Shown: positions 1-7,710 of the stretch, piece by piece
Layout of the letters: each line of letters opens with the position of its first letter
Position numbering within the stretch: position 1 is the first letter of the stretch
From: CAYLXX01 sp964387955
GTDB taxonomy: Bacteria; Patescibacteriota; Microgenomatia; UBA1406; GWC2-37-13
Direction: 5' to 3'
Assembly: GCA_964387955.1 (NCBI GenBank)
Contig: CAYLXX010000008.1
Location: 1-36,338 of the forward strand
Length of the DNA stretch: 36,338 bases
Translations under genes and position numbers: made by a program
Notes under the pieces: generated by a model
Databases searched by the model: none
Seen by the model: only the letters and a program-made list of their open reading frames with translations
What the model was told of the DNA's origin: nothing

Positions 1-723
1 CCTATGACTGCCATAAAATCTTATCTGTGGATGGCTTTAGCTGGCAAAGGAGGCAATCTAACAGAGAAGCAAAAATACTATCTCGATAGGGCATATAATT
101 CTACCGATCGTCTAATTAAGTTAGTAAACGACATGTTAAATGTGTCACGAATTGAGTCCGGACGTGTATCATTAACTTTGAAAAAAGCCGATATGGTGCA
201 GTTAGTTGAGGATATTCTTGCCGAAGTTAAGCCCCGAAGTGATGAAGTTGGTCTGACGTTAAAAGTTGATTATCCTTCTCAATCTTTGCCGCCCGTAATT
301 GCAGATGTAGATAAAATCAAAGAGGTGGTTATCAATCTGGTGGGGAATTCGATGAAATTTACTCCGAGTGGAGGTATTATAACTATCTACTTTGAGGTAA
401 AAGATGATACGGTGATAACTCACGTGAAAGATACAGGAAAAGGTATGATGGCGGATGATATCCCTAAGCTGTTCCAGAAATTTGGCCTTATTAGAGGCTC
501 ATATACTACCAATCAAGTATCTCAAGGTACTGGTTTAGGCCTTTATATATGTAAATCTATAGTAGATCTTCATAAAGGAGCAATCTGGGGAAAATCAGAA
601 GGACGAGATAAGGGTGCTGAATTTAGCTTCTCGCTTAAAATCTACAATGATGCCTTAGCTGCCGAAATTACTAAGGAGCAGCAGGGAAAAGAGGGGATAG
701 ACATAATTCATACTCACATTTAA
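1..723 (+). CDS. Sensor histidine kinase, C-terminal part (5' end outside window)
   Basis: This is the end of a two-component sensor kinase, which autophosphorylates a histidine and passes the phosphate to a response regulator. The frame is open from base 1 and begins Pro-Met-Thr, which matches the residues just after the phospho-acceptor H box (HELRTPMT in the family), so the histidine itself lies just upstream of the window. Visible parts are the rest of the dimerisation helices, the N box (NLVGNSMKF), G1 box (DTGKGM), F box (LFQKF) and G2 box (GTGLGLYI), that is, a complete HATPase_c domain. The ATG at base 4 is internal, not the start. Its stop overlaps the stop of the converging fibre gene by four bases (720-723). 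The sensor domain and partner regulator cannot be seen here. Confidence 0.93.
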   Translation, partial: PMTAIKSYLWMALAGKGGNLTEKQKYYLDRAYNSTDRLIKLVNDMLNVSRIESGRVSLTLKKADMVQLVEDILAEVKPRSDEVGLTLKVDYPSQSLPPVIADVDKIKEVVINLVGNSMKFTPSGGIITIYFEVKDDTVITHVKDTGKGMMADDIPKLFQKFGLIRGSYTTNQVSQGTGLGLYICKSIVDLHKGAIWGKSEGRDKGAEFSFSLKIYNDALAAEITKEQQGKEGIDIIHTHI

Positions 724-3700
724 TTCACAAGCAGCCAGTTGAACGTGGTTGGTGTAGGTGAAACTTTATCGCTTCCTATCTTGAAATATGACTTACAACT
801 CGTTTGATCGGTAGAGCAGGACTTTTTTCCAACAATACTTAAATGGACTGAGGTATCGGCTCCAGTTGAAGTAAGGTAAACTAGAGAGCCATCTTGGATC
901 CGATCGTTATAGACAATTACTTCTGGGCTGTTGGCTGGCAATATGCCTTCTCCAGCCGCATAGCTTTTGGTATCAAATGCAGGTGTGTATTGGCCGTTTT
1001 GTGAAAAATTATCCGAGGCCGTGATGATAGAGTTATTTTTGGGTTTGTATTTTTCGAGGCCAAGTGAGTTAAAATAGGCGTCGCCTTTGGTGTCGATGGA
1101 GGCGACTTCGTTGTTTTGATTGTCTCGGACTGCGACTTTAGAAGTTGAACCAGTGGTTTGATCTCCTTTTAGTTGTATATTTATATCATTTCCCTCTCCA
1201 ATCGAAGAAAGTGAATTTGTCTGGACACCGCCAAGTGCGATAACTTGACCATTAGTGATAAGATTGCCATCTTTATGGAGTGAAAGCATACCGCCAAAGA
1301 AGTTAATATTGGACAATGCTGAGATGTTTAGATCCCATGAAAGAGACAAAATAGAATTGTCACGGACGAACACGTCACCCACAGTTAGAGAGTCAGTTAT
1401 ACCTGCCTTATAGATATTGGCAGAGCCCAAAACACTAAGATTTTCTAGATCAGTAGATTTTTGCCCAACGACCGTACTATTTGGTGAATTTTGGTCATTA
1501 GGGTTAACTACATTGTTTAGTGAAAGTGTTAAAGCATCCATTAAACTTTGGTAGTTCTCACTATTGATAGGTTGGTTTTTGAGCTCAGCTAGTATTTTCT
1601 GCACTTCATTTACGCTTGAACTAAGCTGCTGAAGGTCGGTTTCGTGTGTAGACAGGGTATTTTGTGTGTTTTTTAAATCGTTTGTTAATTGATCAATATT
1701 GTCTGACTTAATAGTTTTTGCTATAAGGCTACCGTCGATTGTAGCCGTTCGTGCGTTTAGTAAATTAGTGCTAATTTCATCCGTTCGCACAGATCCAGCT
1801 TCAAGATTACCACTAAAAGTCGCATTACCTACTTCATCAATACTTCCGACTACTTTTCCTCCCAAACCTTTAATAATGAGCTCAGCCAATTGACCCCTGT
1901 TTTCTACGTTTGTGGCTTTATTAGTATTATTATTGGCACTATTAGAATCAAGATCGATCGTTAAATTATCAGAATTCGTATCAATCTGATTAGTTTTAAT
2001 TTTACCTATTTTTGCCTCTCCTGAAGCGATAATGTCCTTAGTTTCGACTACTGGCGAAGATATTTTTTCACGGACGGATAATAAATTTGTTGTTAAATTA
2101 TCAATATGGCTATTTAGTGCGAGTAGAGAATCAGTCGTGATATTTTTAACTAGTAATGAATTATGAACGATCGCATCTTCTGCAGTTAAAATATTGCTAT
2201 TTAGAGTATTTGCTAATAAATCTCCAAACGTGTAAATACTGGTAGGGAGTATATTTTTAGACTGTCCAAATAGGCCATTATATATATAATTTGCGTTCGT
2301 TTCCTCTAGATTATTTATTCTTTGACTTAGATTATTAATAGAGCCCTGAACGGTGGATAAATTACGTTCGTTTATTTGTGAAAGTCCCTTTACAGCTGCC
2401 AATGCAATACCTGCACTGTCAAGGGCCGCGATGTGTTTATTGTCATTCCCGACGCCGAAAGTTCCATAGAAGTCCTCAGCCAATGGTCCAATATGAGTGA
2501 TAGAGCTTGGATCTGAGTTGTAACTCCACCTAGTAATAGGTAAATTCTTTACTTTATCCAATATTTGTGTGTAATCTAGGTCTGTAAAGCCATTTTTCCA
2601 GTCCCTGGATGAGGCATCTGTCCACACTCCAGATGTACTTAAGAAGGCTTCAATGCCTGTGTCAATTTGTCTGCCATCGCCTATATGATTTTTGCCTACA
2701 CTGATACGGCCATCTCTTCCTAAGACGAACTTAGTTTGACCAGAGGCCGAGGCTACTAGGATATTTTGATCGCCTGTTTCATCAAGAATGGTGAGAGCTT
2801 TGCCTGTGGTGGCACCCGTGACGTGCAATCTGGTAGTTGGGCTTCCTGTACCGATGCCTAAACGTACATTTTCGATATCAAATGCCGCTTCGTCTGTTGA
2901 AATCTTTGTAGGCAGGAGAGCAGTATTGAGAAACACCTTTTTTCCGACCACGTTCCAGCCGTTAGCCGCCGAGCAATTACCAGATGTATCGCAAACTTCG
3001 TAGTTATTTTGATAGAGCTTTTCTGCGTATAAATTTGCCCATTGTTTGGAAGGCGAGCCAATATCGTAACTATACCCGACTGACGGGCCAAAGTTACCAG
3101 ATAGTTCGAGCTTAAAACTTGGTGGTAAAGAACTACCAATACCCACATTTCCTTCAGTAATAAATACATTTCCCCCTGCTGAAGGAGACAGTTGTATATC
3201 TCCAGATTTGGAGGTAGTTAAAGTGAGAGTTGTGCCTTTAATAGTGAAATTTCCAGATGTGGATTCGATACTAGGGGAGACTGCAGCTATAGCAAGAACG
3301 CCATTTTCATCAATATACGGAACAGAATTTGTATCTACGCCCAGAGGTAGTCCGCTTAAGCTTTGAGCAGAGCTTGCCGTGCCTACATTGGCTATTTTTT
3401 GCCTTGGCTGCATCTCTGGATCAGATCCAACAGCTATTCCTAGATACAAATTTGGATTATCTATAAATACATCTGCTGGAATTTTTTGCATTCCGCAATC
3501 CTTACCGATAGTGGCACGAAAAACTCCGTGTATATCTGGTGTTAAAGCCCCTTCACCAACACATTTTCCTATATATAGAGGTGTTCCACCAGATTCTTTG
3601 GTATAAAGTCTAAAAACCGTGTCTGTTTTTGTGTCTATGGGGTTACCTAGCTTATCTGTAAGGCTAGCTTGGAAAGTTAAGACGCGCCCAGTTTTATCTA

Positions 3701-4247
3701 TGCTTGGAAATGCGGATTTAACGTCTCTTCTAGATAAAGTTCCTATAGATACATAAGCAGATAAGAGTAAAACAACTAAGGCAAAAAAAACATATCGAGC
3801 AACGACATGATTCTTAAATAAATCGACAACACCACTCAACTGCCCAGATAGATAGGTGAATTCATGTTTAATTAGATTTATTTGAGTGGCTTGGGGGTTT
3901 AGTTGAGTATTTGGTAATAGAAAGTTAGTCCTAGCCAAGTAATTAGCCTCAATTAAGCCTGAATTAAAGCAAAATAGACAGAATTTGCGTAATGTAGACA
4001 AGCGCCTGTTAAGAGTTTTATCTGGTACAGCTGTAGTTTTTAGGTAATTTATGTACTCTTCAATGGCTCTTTTATCAAAATAATAAGCAGAGTTAGAAGG
4101 ATTTTCCTTGTTATAAAGGCCTAGCCACCCGAGAAAGTGCCGAATATCCGACAAATAATTCTTTTGAGTCACTGCAGAAATATTCTCCGCAAGCAGTTGA
4201 TTTTTGAAAAGGGGCTCTAGATTAGATAAATTATACGCATCAACCAT
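720..4247 (-). CDS. Giant membrane-anchored fibre protein with recombinase-type DNA-binding head and internal S74-like domain
   Basis: The product has 1175 residues. Residues about 8-107 match the SAM-like core-binding domain of XerC/XerD tyrosine recombinases (T-x3-Y-x2-DI-x2-F, later RRLSTLRKF), but there is no catalytic domain. One membrane span follows at about 148-168. The outside part begins with a domain like those at the start of tail-fibre-like surface proteins (LTFQASLTDKLGNP ... FRLY, about 188-285). It continues as beta-rich fibre with GIG-S/T-x-x-P motifs near 366 and 461. A region like the intramolecular chaperone of peptidase family S74 spans about 542-622 and keeps a Ser546-x4-Lys551 pair. 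A short coiled coil (about 622-650) and another 525 residues of repetitive fibre follow. The ATG at 4247 is preferred to the TTG at 4256, because that TTG lies inside the -10 box. The role is inferred: surface adhesin, or membrane-tethered sensor and DNA-binding protein. Confidence 0.85.
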   Translation of the reverse strand: MVDAYNLSNLEPLFKNQLLAENISAVTQKNYLSDIRHFLGWLGLYNKENPSNSAYYFDKRAIEEYINYLKTTAVPDKTLNRRLSTLRKFCLFCFNSGLIEANYLARTNFLLPNTQLNPQATQINLIKHEFTYLSGQLSGVVDLFKNHVVARYVFFALVVLLLSAYVSIGTLSRRDVKSAFPSIDKTGRVLTFQASLTDKLGNPIDTKTDTVFRLYTKESGGTPLYIGKCVGEGALTPDIHGVFRATIGKDCGMQKIPADVFIDNPNLYLGIAVGSDPEMQPRQKIANVGTASSAQSLSGLPLGVDTNSVPYIDENGVLAIAAVSPSIESTSGNFTIKGTTLTLTTSKSGDIQLSPSAGGNVFITEGNVGIGSSLPPSFKLELSGNFGPSVGYSYDIGSPSKQWANLYAEKLYQNNYEVCDTSGNCSAANGWNVVGKKVFLNTALLPTKISTDEAAFDIENVRLGIGTGSPTTRLHVTGATTGKALTILDETGDQNILVASASGQTKFVLGRDGRISVGKNHIGDGRQIDTGIEAFLSTSGVWTDASSRDWKNGFTDLDYTQILDKVKNLPITRWSYNSDPSSITHIGPLAEDFYGTFGVGNDNKHIAALDSAGIALAAVKGLSQINERNLSTVQGSINNLSQRINNLEETNANYIYNGLFGQSKNILPTSIYTFGDLLANTLNSNILTAEDAIVHNSLLVKNITTDSLLALNSHIDNLTTNLLSVREKISSPVVETKDIIASGEAKIGKIKTNQIDTNSDNLTIDLDSNSANNNTNKATNVENRGQLAELIIKGLGGKVVGSIDEVGNATFSGNLEAGSVRTDEISTNLLNARTATIDGSLIAKTIKSDNIDQLTNDLKNTQNTLSTHETDLQQLSSSVNEVQKILAELKNQPINSENYQSLMDALTLSLNNVVNPNDQNSPNSTVVGQKSTDLENLSVLGSANIYKAGITDSLTVGDVFVRDNSILSLSWDLNISALSNINFFGGMLSLHKDGNLITNGQVIALGGVQTNSLSSIGEGNDINIQLKGDQTTGSTSKVAVRDNQNNEVASIDTKGDAYFNSLGLEKYKPKNNSIITASDNFSQNGQYTPAFDTKSYAAGEGILPANSPEVIVYNDRIQDGSLVYLTSTGADTSVHLSIVGKKSCSTDQTSCKSYFKIGSDKVSPTPTTFNWLLVN

Positions 4248-4255
4248 ACTTCTCA

Positions 4256-4285
4256 ACTATAAAATAAATGATAATTCGTTGTCAA
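4256..4285 (-). promoter_or_regulatory. Promoter of the 720-4247 fibre gene
   Basis: TTGACA (4280-4285) and TATAGT (4256-4261) are separated by 18 bases on the minus strand. The -10 ends nine bases before the ATG at 4247, so the mRNA would have essentially no leader. Confidence 0.7.
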
Positions 4286-4522
4286 GAGGTATTTAGCGCA
4301 TATTATGATATAGTTTAAAAGGCACAAAGAAGTAGGTAGATCATACGTTTAATTGTATTTAACCAAATTAACGAATGGTTATTTATACTACCTTTCTATA
4401 TCAAAGAGCATCATGAATCCTATAGTTGAGTGGAAAAAGGGCATAAATCACTATTTTGGTATATAAATGCAATTAATAGACGCATTTTCGTTTAAATGAT
4501 ATTAATTTAAATATGCTTAAAA

Positions 4523-4666
4523 ATGAGTGATTCAAGAGATGTAACCGTGGCTGCTCGTGCCTGCACCAGATGTGATTATCAATTCTTTGCAGCATTTGCT
4601 AAAGTTTCGACTAGTCTATTTGGACTGTCAGAAAGGGCTAAATGCAAAAATAATGAGGATAAATAA
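4523..4666 (+). CDS. Possible small protein, 47 residues
   Basis: This ATG-to-TAA frame encodes a Cys-containing small protein (ARACTRCDYQFF... then a Ser/Ala-rich part and a charged tail). The local base composition is visibly richer in G+C than the surrounding gap, which is why it is listed. A weak -10-like TATGCT (4512-4517) ends six bases before the ATG, in line with the leaderless pattern of neighbouring genes, but no -35 is evident and there is no Shine-Dalgarno. I recognise no family. It may equally be chance. Confidence 0.22.
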   Translation: MSDSRDVTVAARACTRCDYQFFAAFAKVSTSLFGLSERAKCKNNEDK

Positions 4667-4797
4667 CGTCAGTTTACTTTATTTACTTTTTAACCAATTT
4701 GATTTGCTATCCAAACTATCTACTAATTGTATACAACCAGTTCATTTCTCCAATTGCTCCAACTAAACACCTTTAAGCTTATAAATTATACTTACCC

Positions 4798-4815
4798 GTG
4801 CTCATATTTGAGCAC
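4798..4815. repeat. Perfect 7-bp inverted repeat (GTGCTCA / TGAGCAC)
   Basis: The arms GTGCTCA and TGAGCAC are separated by TATT. There is no T-run on either side, so it is more like a protein-binding site or RNA hairpin than a terminator. A 12-of-13 match to its centre (CATATTTGRGCAC) occurs near 32380, probably by chance. Confidence 0.45.
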
Positions 4816-5065
4816 CCATATGTTACCACATCTAGTAATCCAGACTCGATGCTCATAATTTGCCTGTAAAGGCCATCCTCAATACTTAAAGGTAGGTAGA
4901 TATATTAGTTTAAGCATGGTTTAAGGACGATTAATATGGCCGAATTCAGCCAATTTGAGGCTAATATATGCTATGGGATTGATAAGTATTTGCTTTTCAT
5001 TAAACTATAGGCTTAAATATCTCTGTACCAGATGTAGACGATAAAAATCAATTTCAATATTTTTT

Positions 5066-5086
5066 TGGATGATATCCATTTTTTTT
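5066..5086 (+). terminator. Weak terminator-like hairpin in the gap
   Basis: TGGAT and ATCCA pair around a 3-base loop and are followed by eight T. The stem is only five base pairs and A/T-rich, so it is weak. If real, it implies a short plus-strand transcript inside the gap. Confidence 0.3.
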
Positions 5087-5145
5087 CGTTAAAAAAGTAT
5101 AGATTTTGCAAGAAATTAGTTACATGATTAACTCAATTATGCGTC

Positions 5146-5160
5146 TTTAACGACGTTAAA
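5146..5160. promoter_or_regulatory. Operator-like palindrome TTTAAC-GAC-GTTAAA
   Basis: A perfect 6-3-6 palindrome lies about 85 bases upstream of the -35 of the PaaX-like gene. The half GACGTTAAA recurs at 34020-34028 upstream of the second fibre gene. Confidence 0.4.
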
Positions 5161-5246
5161 TTTTCGGCACATTTGTATATTCATTTATTCTCGACTGTGA
5201 GTAATGAATTTTTACTGGTTGTTGATTACAGCAGTAGAAATACCTA

Positions 5247-5275
5247 TTGACAATATTTTTTTCGTCTGTTACATT
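5247..5275 (+). promoter_or_regulatory. Promoter of the PaaX-like gene
   Basis: TTGACA (5247-5252), a 17-base spacer and an extended -10 (TGT before TACATT, 5270-5275) are present. The ATG at 5282 falls at the expected +1, so the mRNA is predicted to be leaderless. This also rules out the in-frame ATG at 5204 as the start. Confidence 0.8.
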
Positions 5276-5281
5276 GAGTGC

Positions 5282-6019
5282 ATGGGTATAAAAGAACGAC
5301 GAACGAAGATATTACTAGCATTATTTTTTCTATCTGACGTACAGTTTTCTTCAGTAACTTTTGACAAACAAAAAGAGTTAATTTTTGACCTTTCTTTTAA
5401 CCAAAAAACTCGCGGAACACTTTCGGGACTAGTACGAGAAGGACTCATTGAGAAGACTGGTGAGGAAAATTCCTATATGTTGGCCGAGAAGGGCTTTGCC
5501 GAACTTTGCTTGACATTCCCTGCCTTTCGATACATGAAAAACGTCTGGGATGGCAAATGGAGAGTACTATCTTACGAAATTCCAGAGAAAAAGAGAGAAT
5601 TGAGAGATAAATTACGTCGTGAGGTCGCTGGTTGGGGGCTCGGACCGTGGCATAGATCATTTTGGCTAACTCCCCACCCTATAATAGACAATTTAAAGAA
5701 CCTGGTTTCCCAGAAAGAAGAAGAACAATACATACAGGCCTTTGAGGCTGATCACGTTTTTGGAAATCGAGAGATATTAATTGAGAAGGTTTGGGGCAAA
5801 ACTGACCTAGATAGAAAGTATAGAGAGCTTTTTAAGAGATGGCACAGTATTCTTTCAACCGAAGGTCAAAAAGAAGACAAATTCAGAAAGGTAGTAACTG
5901 AGTACGTTTCTATCCTCAAACTTGACCCAGGTTTGCCAGGCGAACTCATTGGTCAGAATTGGATTGGTTTTGAGGCATTTACGATCTACAAGGAAATTCG
6001 AGGCATTCTTCTTAGTTAA
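5282..6019 (+). CDS. PaaX-like winged-helix regulator with Cas2-like fold region
   Basis: The product has 245 residues. The N-terminus (1-70) reads as a winged helix: helices around KERRTKILLALFFLSD and a GTLSGLVREGLIEKTGE turn and wing. The centre (about 86-140) has the block typical of PaaX-family repressors (GKWRVLSYEIPEKKRELRDKLRREVAGWGLGPWHRSFW), which structurally resembles Cas2. PaaX proteins are DNA-binding repressors. Nothing here suggests phenylacetate metabolism, so only the fold is assigned. It is not a CRISPR Cas2: no cas genes or arrays are near. The gene stands alone with its own strong promoter, after the long gap, and overlaps the converging comEC 3' part by eight bases. Confidence 0.75.
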   Translation: MGIKERRTKILLALFFLSDVQFSSVTFDKQKELIFDLSFNQKTRGTLSGLVREGLIEKTGEENSYMLAEKGFAELCLTFPAFRYMKNVWDGKWRVLSYEIPEKKRELRDKLRREVAGWGLGPWHRSFWLTPHPIIDNLKNLVSQKEEEQYIQAFEADHVFGNREILIEKVWGKTDLDRKYRELFKRWHSILSTEGQKEDKFRKVVTEYVSILKLDPGLPGELIGQNWIGFEAFTIYKEIRGILLS

Positions 6020-6914
6020 TCCATATTGGCATATCTCCCACCTCATCCGTTCTAAGGTACCTTTTTTTTAAGGCCTTGAAGTAGGCTAATACTTCGGGAG
6101 AGGGCAAATGGTAGCGATTTTTCTTTCCAACGCTTATCACTGAGAGGGTAGGGTCTGCTAACCGAAGAAATTCATAGGTTAATCCGTTCTTGGAGCCGTG
6201 ATGGGGTACTTTTAAGAGGTTTATCCCACGATCGACAGAAAAGGGTATTAGGGGTGTTGCTTTCTCAAGTGCGGTGGGTGTTGCATCCCCGGTAAAGAGC
6301 GCTGTGTAGGTTCCTTGAGTGAATAAAAAGATGAACGAAAATTCATTTTCATCATACGTAGTTGTGCCGAGTCGAGATTGTAGACTGTTGGAGCTTGACG
6401 GAGGAGGAAAGCTGACAGCCTCTTGTATAAAATCAGCAGTTGGCCAATAGAATGTGATGTTGGTTTGAAGTATGTTGAACGAATCTCCTGCTACAGGGAA
6501 ATATACCCGAGACTTTTCTTCCACTATTTTATTGAGAAGTTTCTGGAAGGTGGGTGTGGCTTTATTATGTGGAGGCATAAAGACGGTTTTTACTTTGTAA
6601 CGGTCCAAAATAGGTATAAATCCATAAAAATGGTCCAAATCTGAGTTGGTGATCATGGCCAGCTCTATTTGGCGGTCATAAAATGGCATATATTTGCCAA
6701 GGCAGCTCAATATGGAGTCATTGGGGCCAGCATCGATCACGATATCAAACTGATTTCTAATTCGAAGATAAATTCCGTCTCCTTGACCAATGTCGCAAAT
6801 AATGAGTTTGGTTCGAGTATCAAAGAAAGACAATAAAAAAGTAACTCCCACAAAGACAAGCGCTAAAAATATAGAACCGATTAGCAATTTCTTGGAGACA
6901 GGTGAGTCTTGCAA
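6012..6914 (-). CDS. comEC: ComEC C-terminal part: metallo-beta-lactamase-like domain, separate reading frame
   Basis: This encodes the MBL-fold half of the DNA-uptake channel ComEC, which is thought to act on incoming DNA outside the membrane. Residues about 7-31 form one hydrophobic segment. Then come DIGQGDG (41-47), VIDAG, the metal-site region TNSDLDHFYG (His replaced by Asn at 90, where the family usually has H-x-D-x-DH), LFTGDA, and KVPHHGSKNG. It lies in the -1 frame relative to the membrane half (6917-7705), starting as TTG two bases after that gene's stop. The frame is open back to 7085, so a frameshifted fusion is also possible. Start choice is uncertain, since no ATG exists before the domain. 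The domain identity is secure. Confidence 0.8.
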   Translation of the reverse strand: MQDSPVSKKLLIGSIFLALVFVGVTFLLSFFDTRTKLIICDIGQGDGIYLRIRNQFDIVIDAGPNDSILSCLGKYMPFYDRQIELAMITNSDLDHFYGFIPILDRYKVKTVFMPPHNKATPTFQKLLNKIVEEKSRVYFPVAGDSFNILQTNITFYWPTADFIQEAVSFPPPSSSNSLQSRLGTTTYDENEFSFIFLFTQGTYTALFTGDATPTALEKATPLIPFSVDRGINLLKVPHHGSKNGLTYEFLRLADPTLSVISVGKKNRYHLPSPEVLAYFKALKKRYLRTDEVGDMPIWIN

Positions 6915-6916
6915 TT

Positions 6917-7705
6917 TTAAAATTGAACAAACGCAAAAGGTACTCGCGCGAGAACTTCGATAACAACTACTAAGTAGTGAGTTAAACCGAAAGTTACATA
7001 TGCCGGAAAGACTCCCAAAACGTAGTGAATTTTTCCCAAAAAAGCAGCCAAAAAACCAAAGATCATTATTGGTGCAATTGTCCAAGCAACCAACAAATTG
7101 GCAATGGGCGAGATGAAAGAAATTTGTCGAAAAGACATGAAAATAATTGGTACGGTAAAAACTTGGGCGGCGAGTGAAGTACGCAAATCGGTTTTACAAT
7201 AATCGAAAAAAGTCTCGTTTTTCGAGGTCTTCGAAAAAAGGATAATGCCAAAAGTTGCTCCAAAAGAAAGTTGGAAAGAAATGCTAGTCAACCACTCAGG
7301 GTTAATCAAAATCATCACGATAGCAGATATAAAAAGCAGGTAGATTGCGATCGTGCGCCTACCCAGAAGCAGTCCAACGGACGTGAGAATTGCCATAATA
7401 GCAGCTCTCAGAATTGGGGCCTGAATACCTACAAAAGCCACAAAAATTATGATGGTTAGTATGTTTAGCAGAATAGATACAGTCTTGCCAAATCGGTATA
7501 TGATGCCTGAGAGTATGCCTGACATGAGACTAATATTCATGCCCGATAGAACTACAATATGAAGGAGGCCAACTCGCTTGATATCATCATAAAAAGCTGT
7601 TTTATGATTGAGATTGATGCCAAAAATAATACCGTTCACAAGCGAACTATCGGGTTCAGGAAGATAAGCGTTGATAATGTTAGTGAAAATTTCAGGAGAG
7701 GGCAT
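6917..7705 (-). CDS. comEC: ComEC membrane channel (Competence domain)
   Basis: This 262-residue polytopic membrane protein contains the core ComEC/Rec2 signatures: PEPDSSLVNGIIFG near the start, HIVVLSGMNISL at about 49-60, APILRAAIMA at about 95-104, and LTSISFQLSFGATFGI. It forms the pore that carries single-stranded DNA into the cytoplasm during transformation. The usual N-terminal membrane/OB-fold domain (DUF4131) is absent, so this is a minimal form, and the C-terminal MBL domain is encoded in a different frame downstream. The ATG lies five bases after the comEA stop with no Shine-Dalgarno, so the two are co-transcribed. Confidence 0.85.
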   Translation of the reverse strand: MPSPEIFTNIINAYLPEPDSSLVNGIIFGINLNHKTAFYDDIKRVGLLHIVVLSGMNISLMSGILSGIIYRFGKTVSILLNILTIIIFVAFVGIQAPILRAAIMAILTSVGLLLGRRTIAIYLLFISAIVMILINPEWLTSISFQLSFGATFGIILFSKTSKNETFFDYCKTDLRTSLAAQVFTVPIIFMSFRQISFISPIANLLVAWTIAPIMIFGFLAAFLGKIHYVLGVFPAYVTFGLTHYLVVVIEVLARVPFAFVQF

Positions 7706-7710
7706 AGGAT

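Larger units (their letters stand above)
4262..5246. other. Long AT-rich gap between the fibre gene and the PaaX-like gene
   Basis: Elsewhere in the window genes are separated by a few bases to about 175, so this stretch of nearly 1 kb is exceptional. It holds a possible 47-residue ORF (4523-4666), a perfect hairpin (4798-4815), a weak terminator-like hairpin (5066-5086), a palindrome (5146-5160) and a 24-residue ORF at 4936-5010 preceded by AAGGA. The 10-mer GTAGGTAGAT occurs twice (4332-4341 and 4892-4901). A CTGYACCAGATGT word also occurs twice (near 4560 and 5023). I see no tRNA, rRNA, CRISPR or DnaA-box cluster. It may carry a small RNA, small peptides or a decayed gene. Confidence 0.6.

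Noticed and set aside
720..4247. Integrase gene or mobile element
   Set aside because: Only the core-binding domain is present. There is no catalytic Arg/His/Tyr domain and no attachment site or repeats at the borders.
4557..4766. 69-codon plus-strand ORF in the long gap
   Set aside because: No promoter at the usual distance, no Shine-Dalgarno, unlikely composition, and it overlaps the better-composed 47-codon frame.
4262..5246. Replication origin in the gap
   Set aside because: AT-rich, but without a cluster of DnaA boxes (TTATNCACA) and without dnaA or dnaN beside it.
5204..5281. Longer start for the PaaX-like gene
   Set aside because: The extra 26 codons contain the consensus promoter TTGACA-17-TACATT, and the winged-helix homology starts after 5282.
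5530..5700. CRISPR-associated Cas2
   Set aside because: The Cas2-like stretch belongs to a longer PaaX-type protein. No array or other cas gene is present.
6905..6925. Programmed -1 frameshift joining the comEC halves
   Set aside because: No X-XXY-YYZ slippery heptamer in the right frame is visible at the stop. Reinitiation at TTG, mutation or sequence error are simpler.
6917..7085. N-terminal 57 codons of the frame that contains the ComEC MBL domain
   Set aside because: These are a -1 frame shadow of the membrane-half gene. The composition (Cys, Ser, Phe-rich) and lack of homology start only make sense after 6914.
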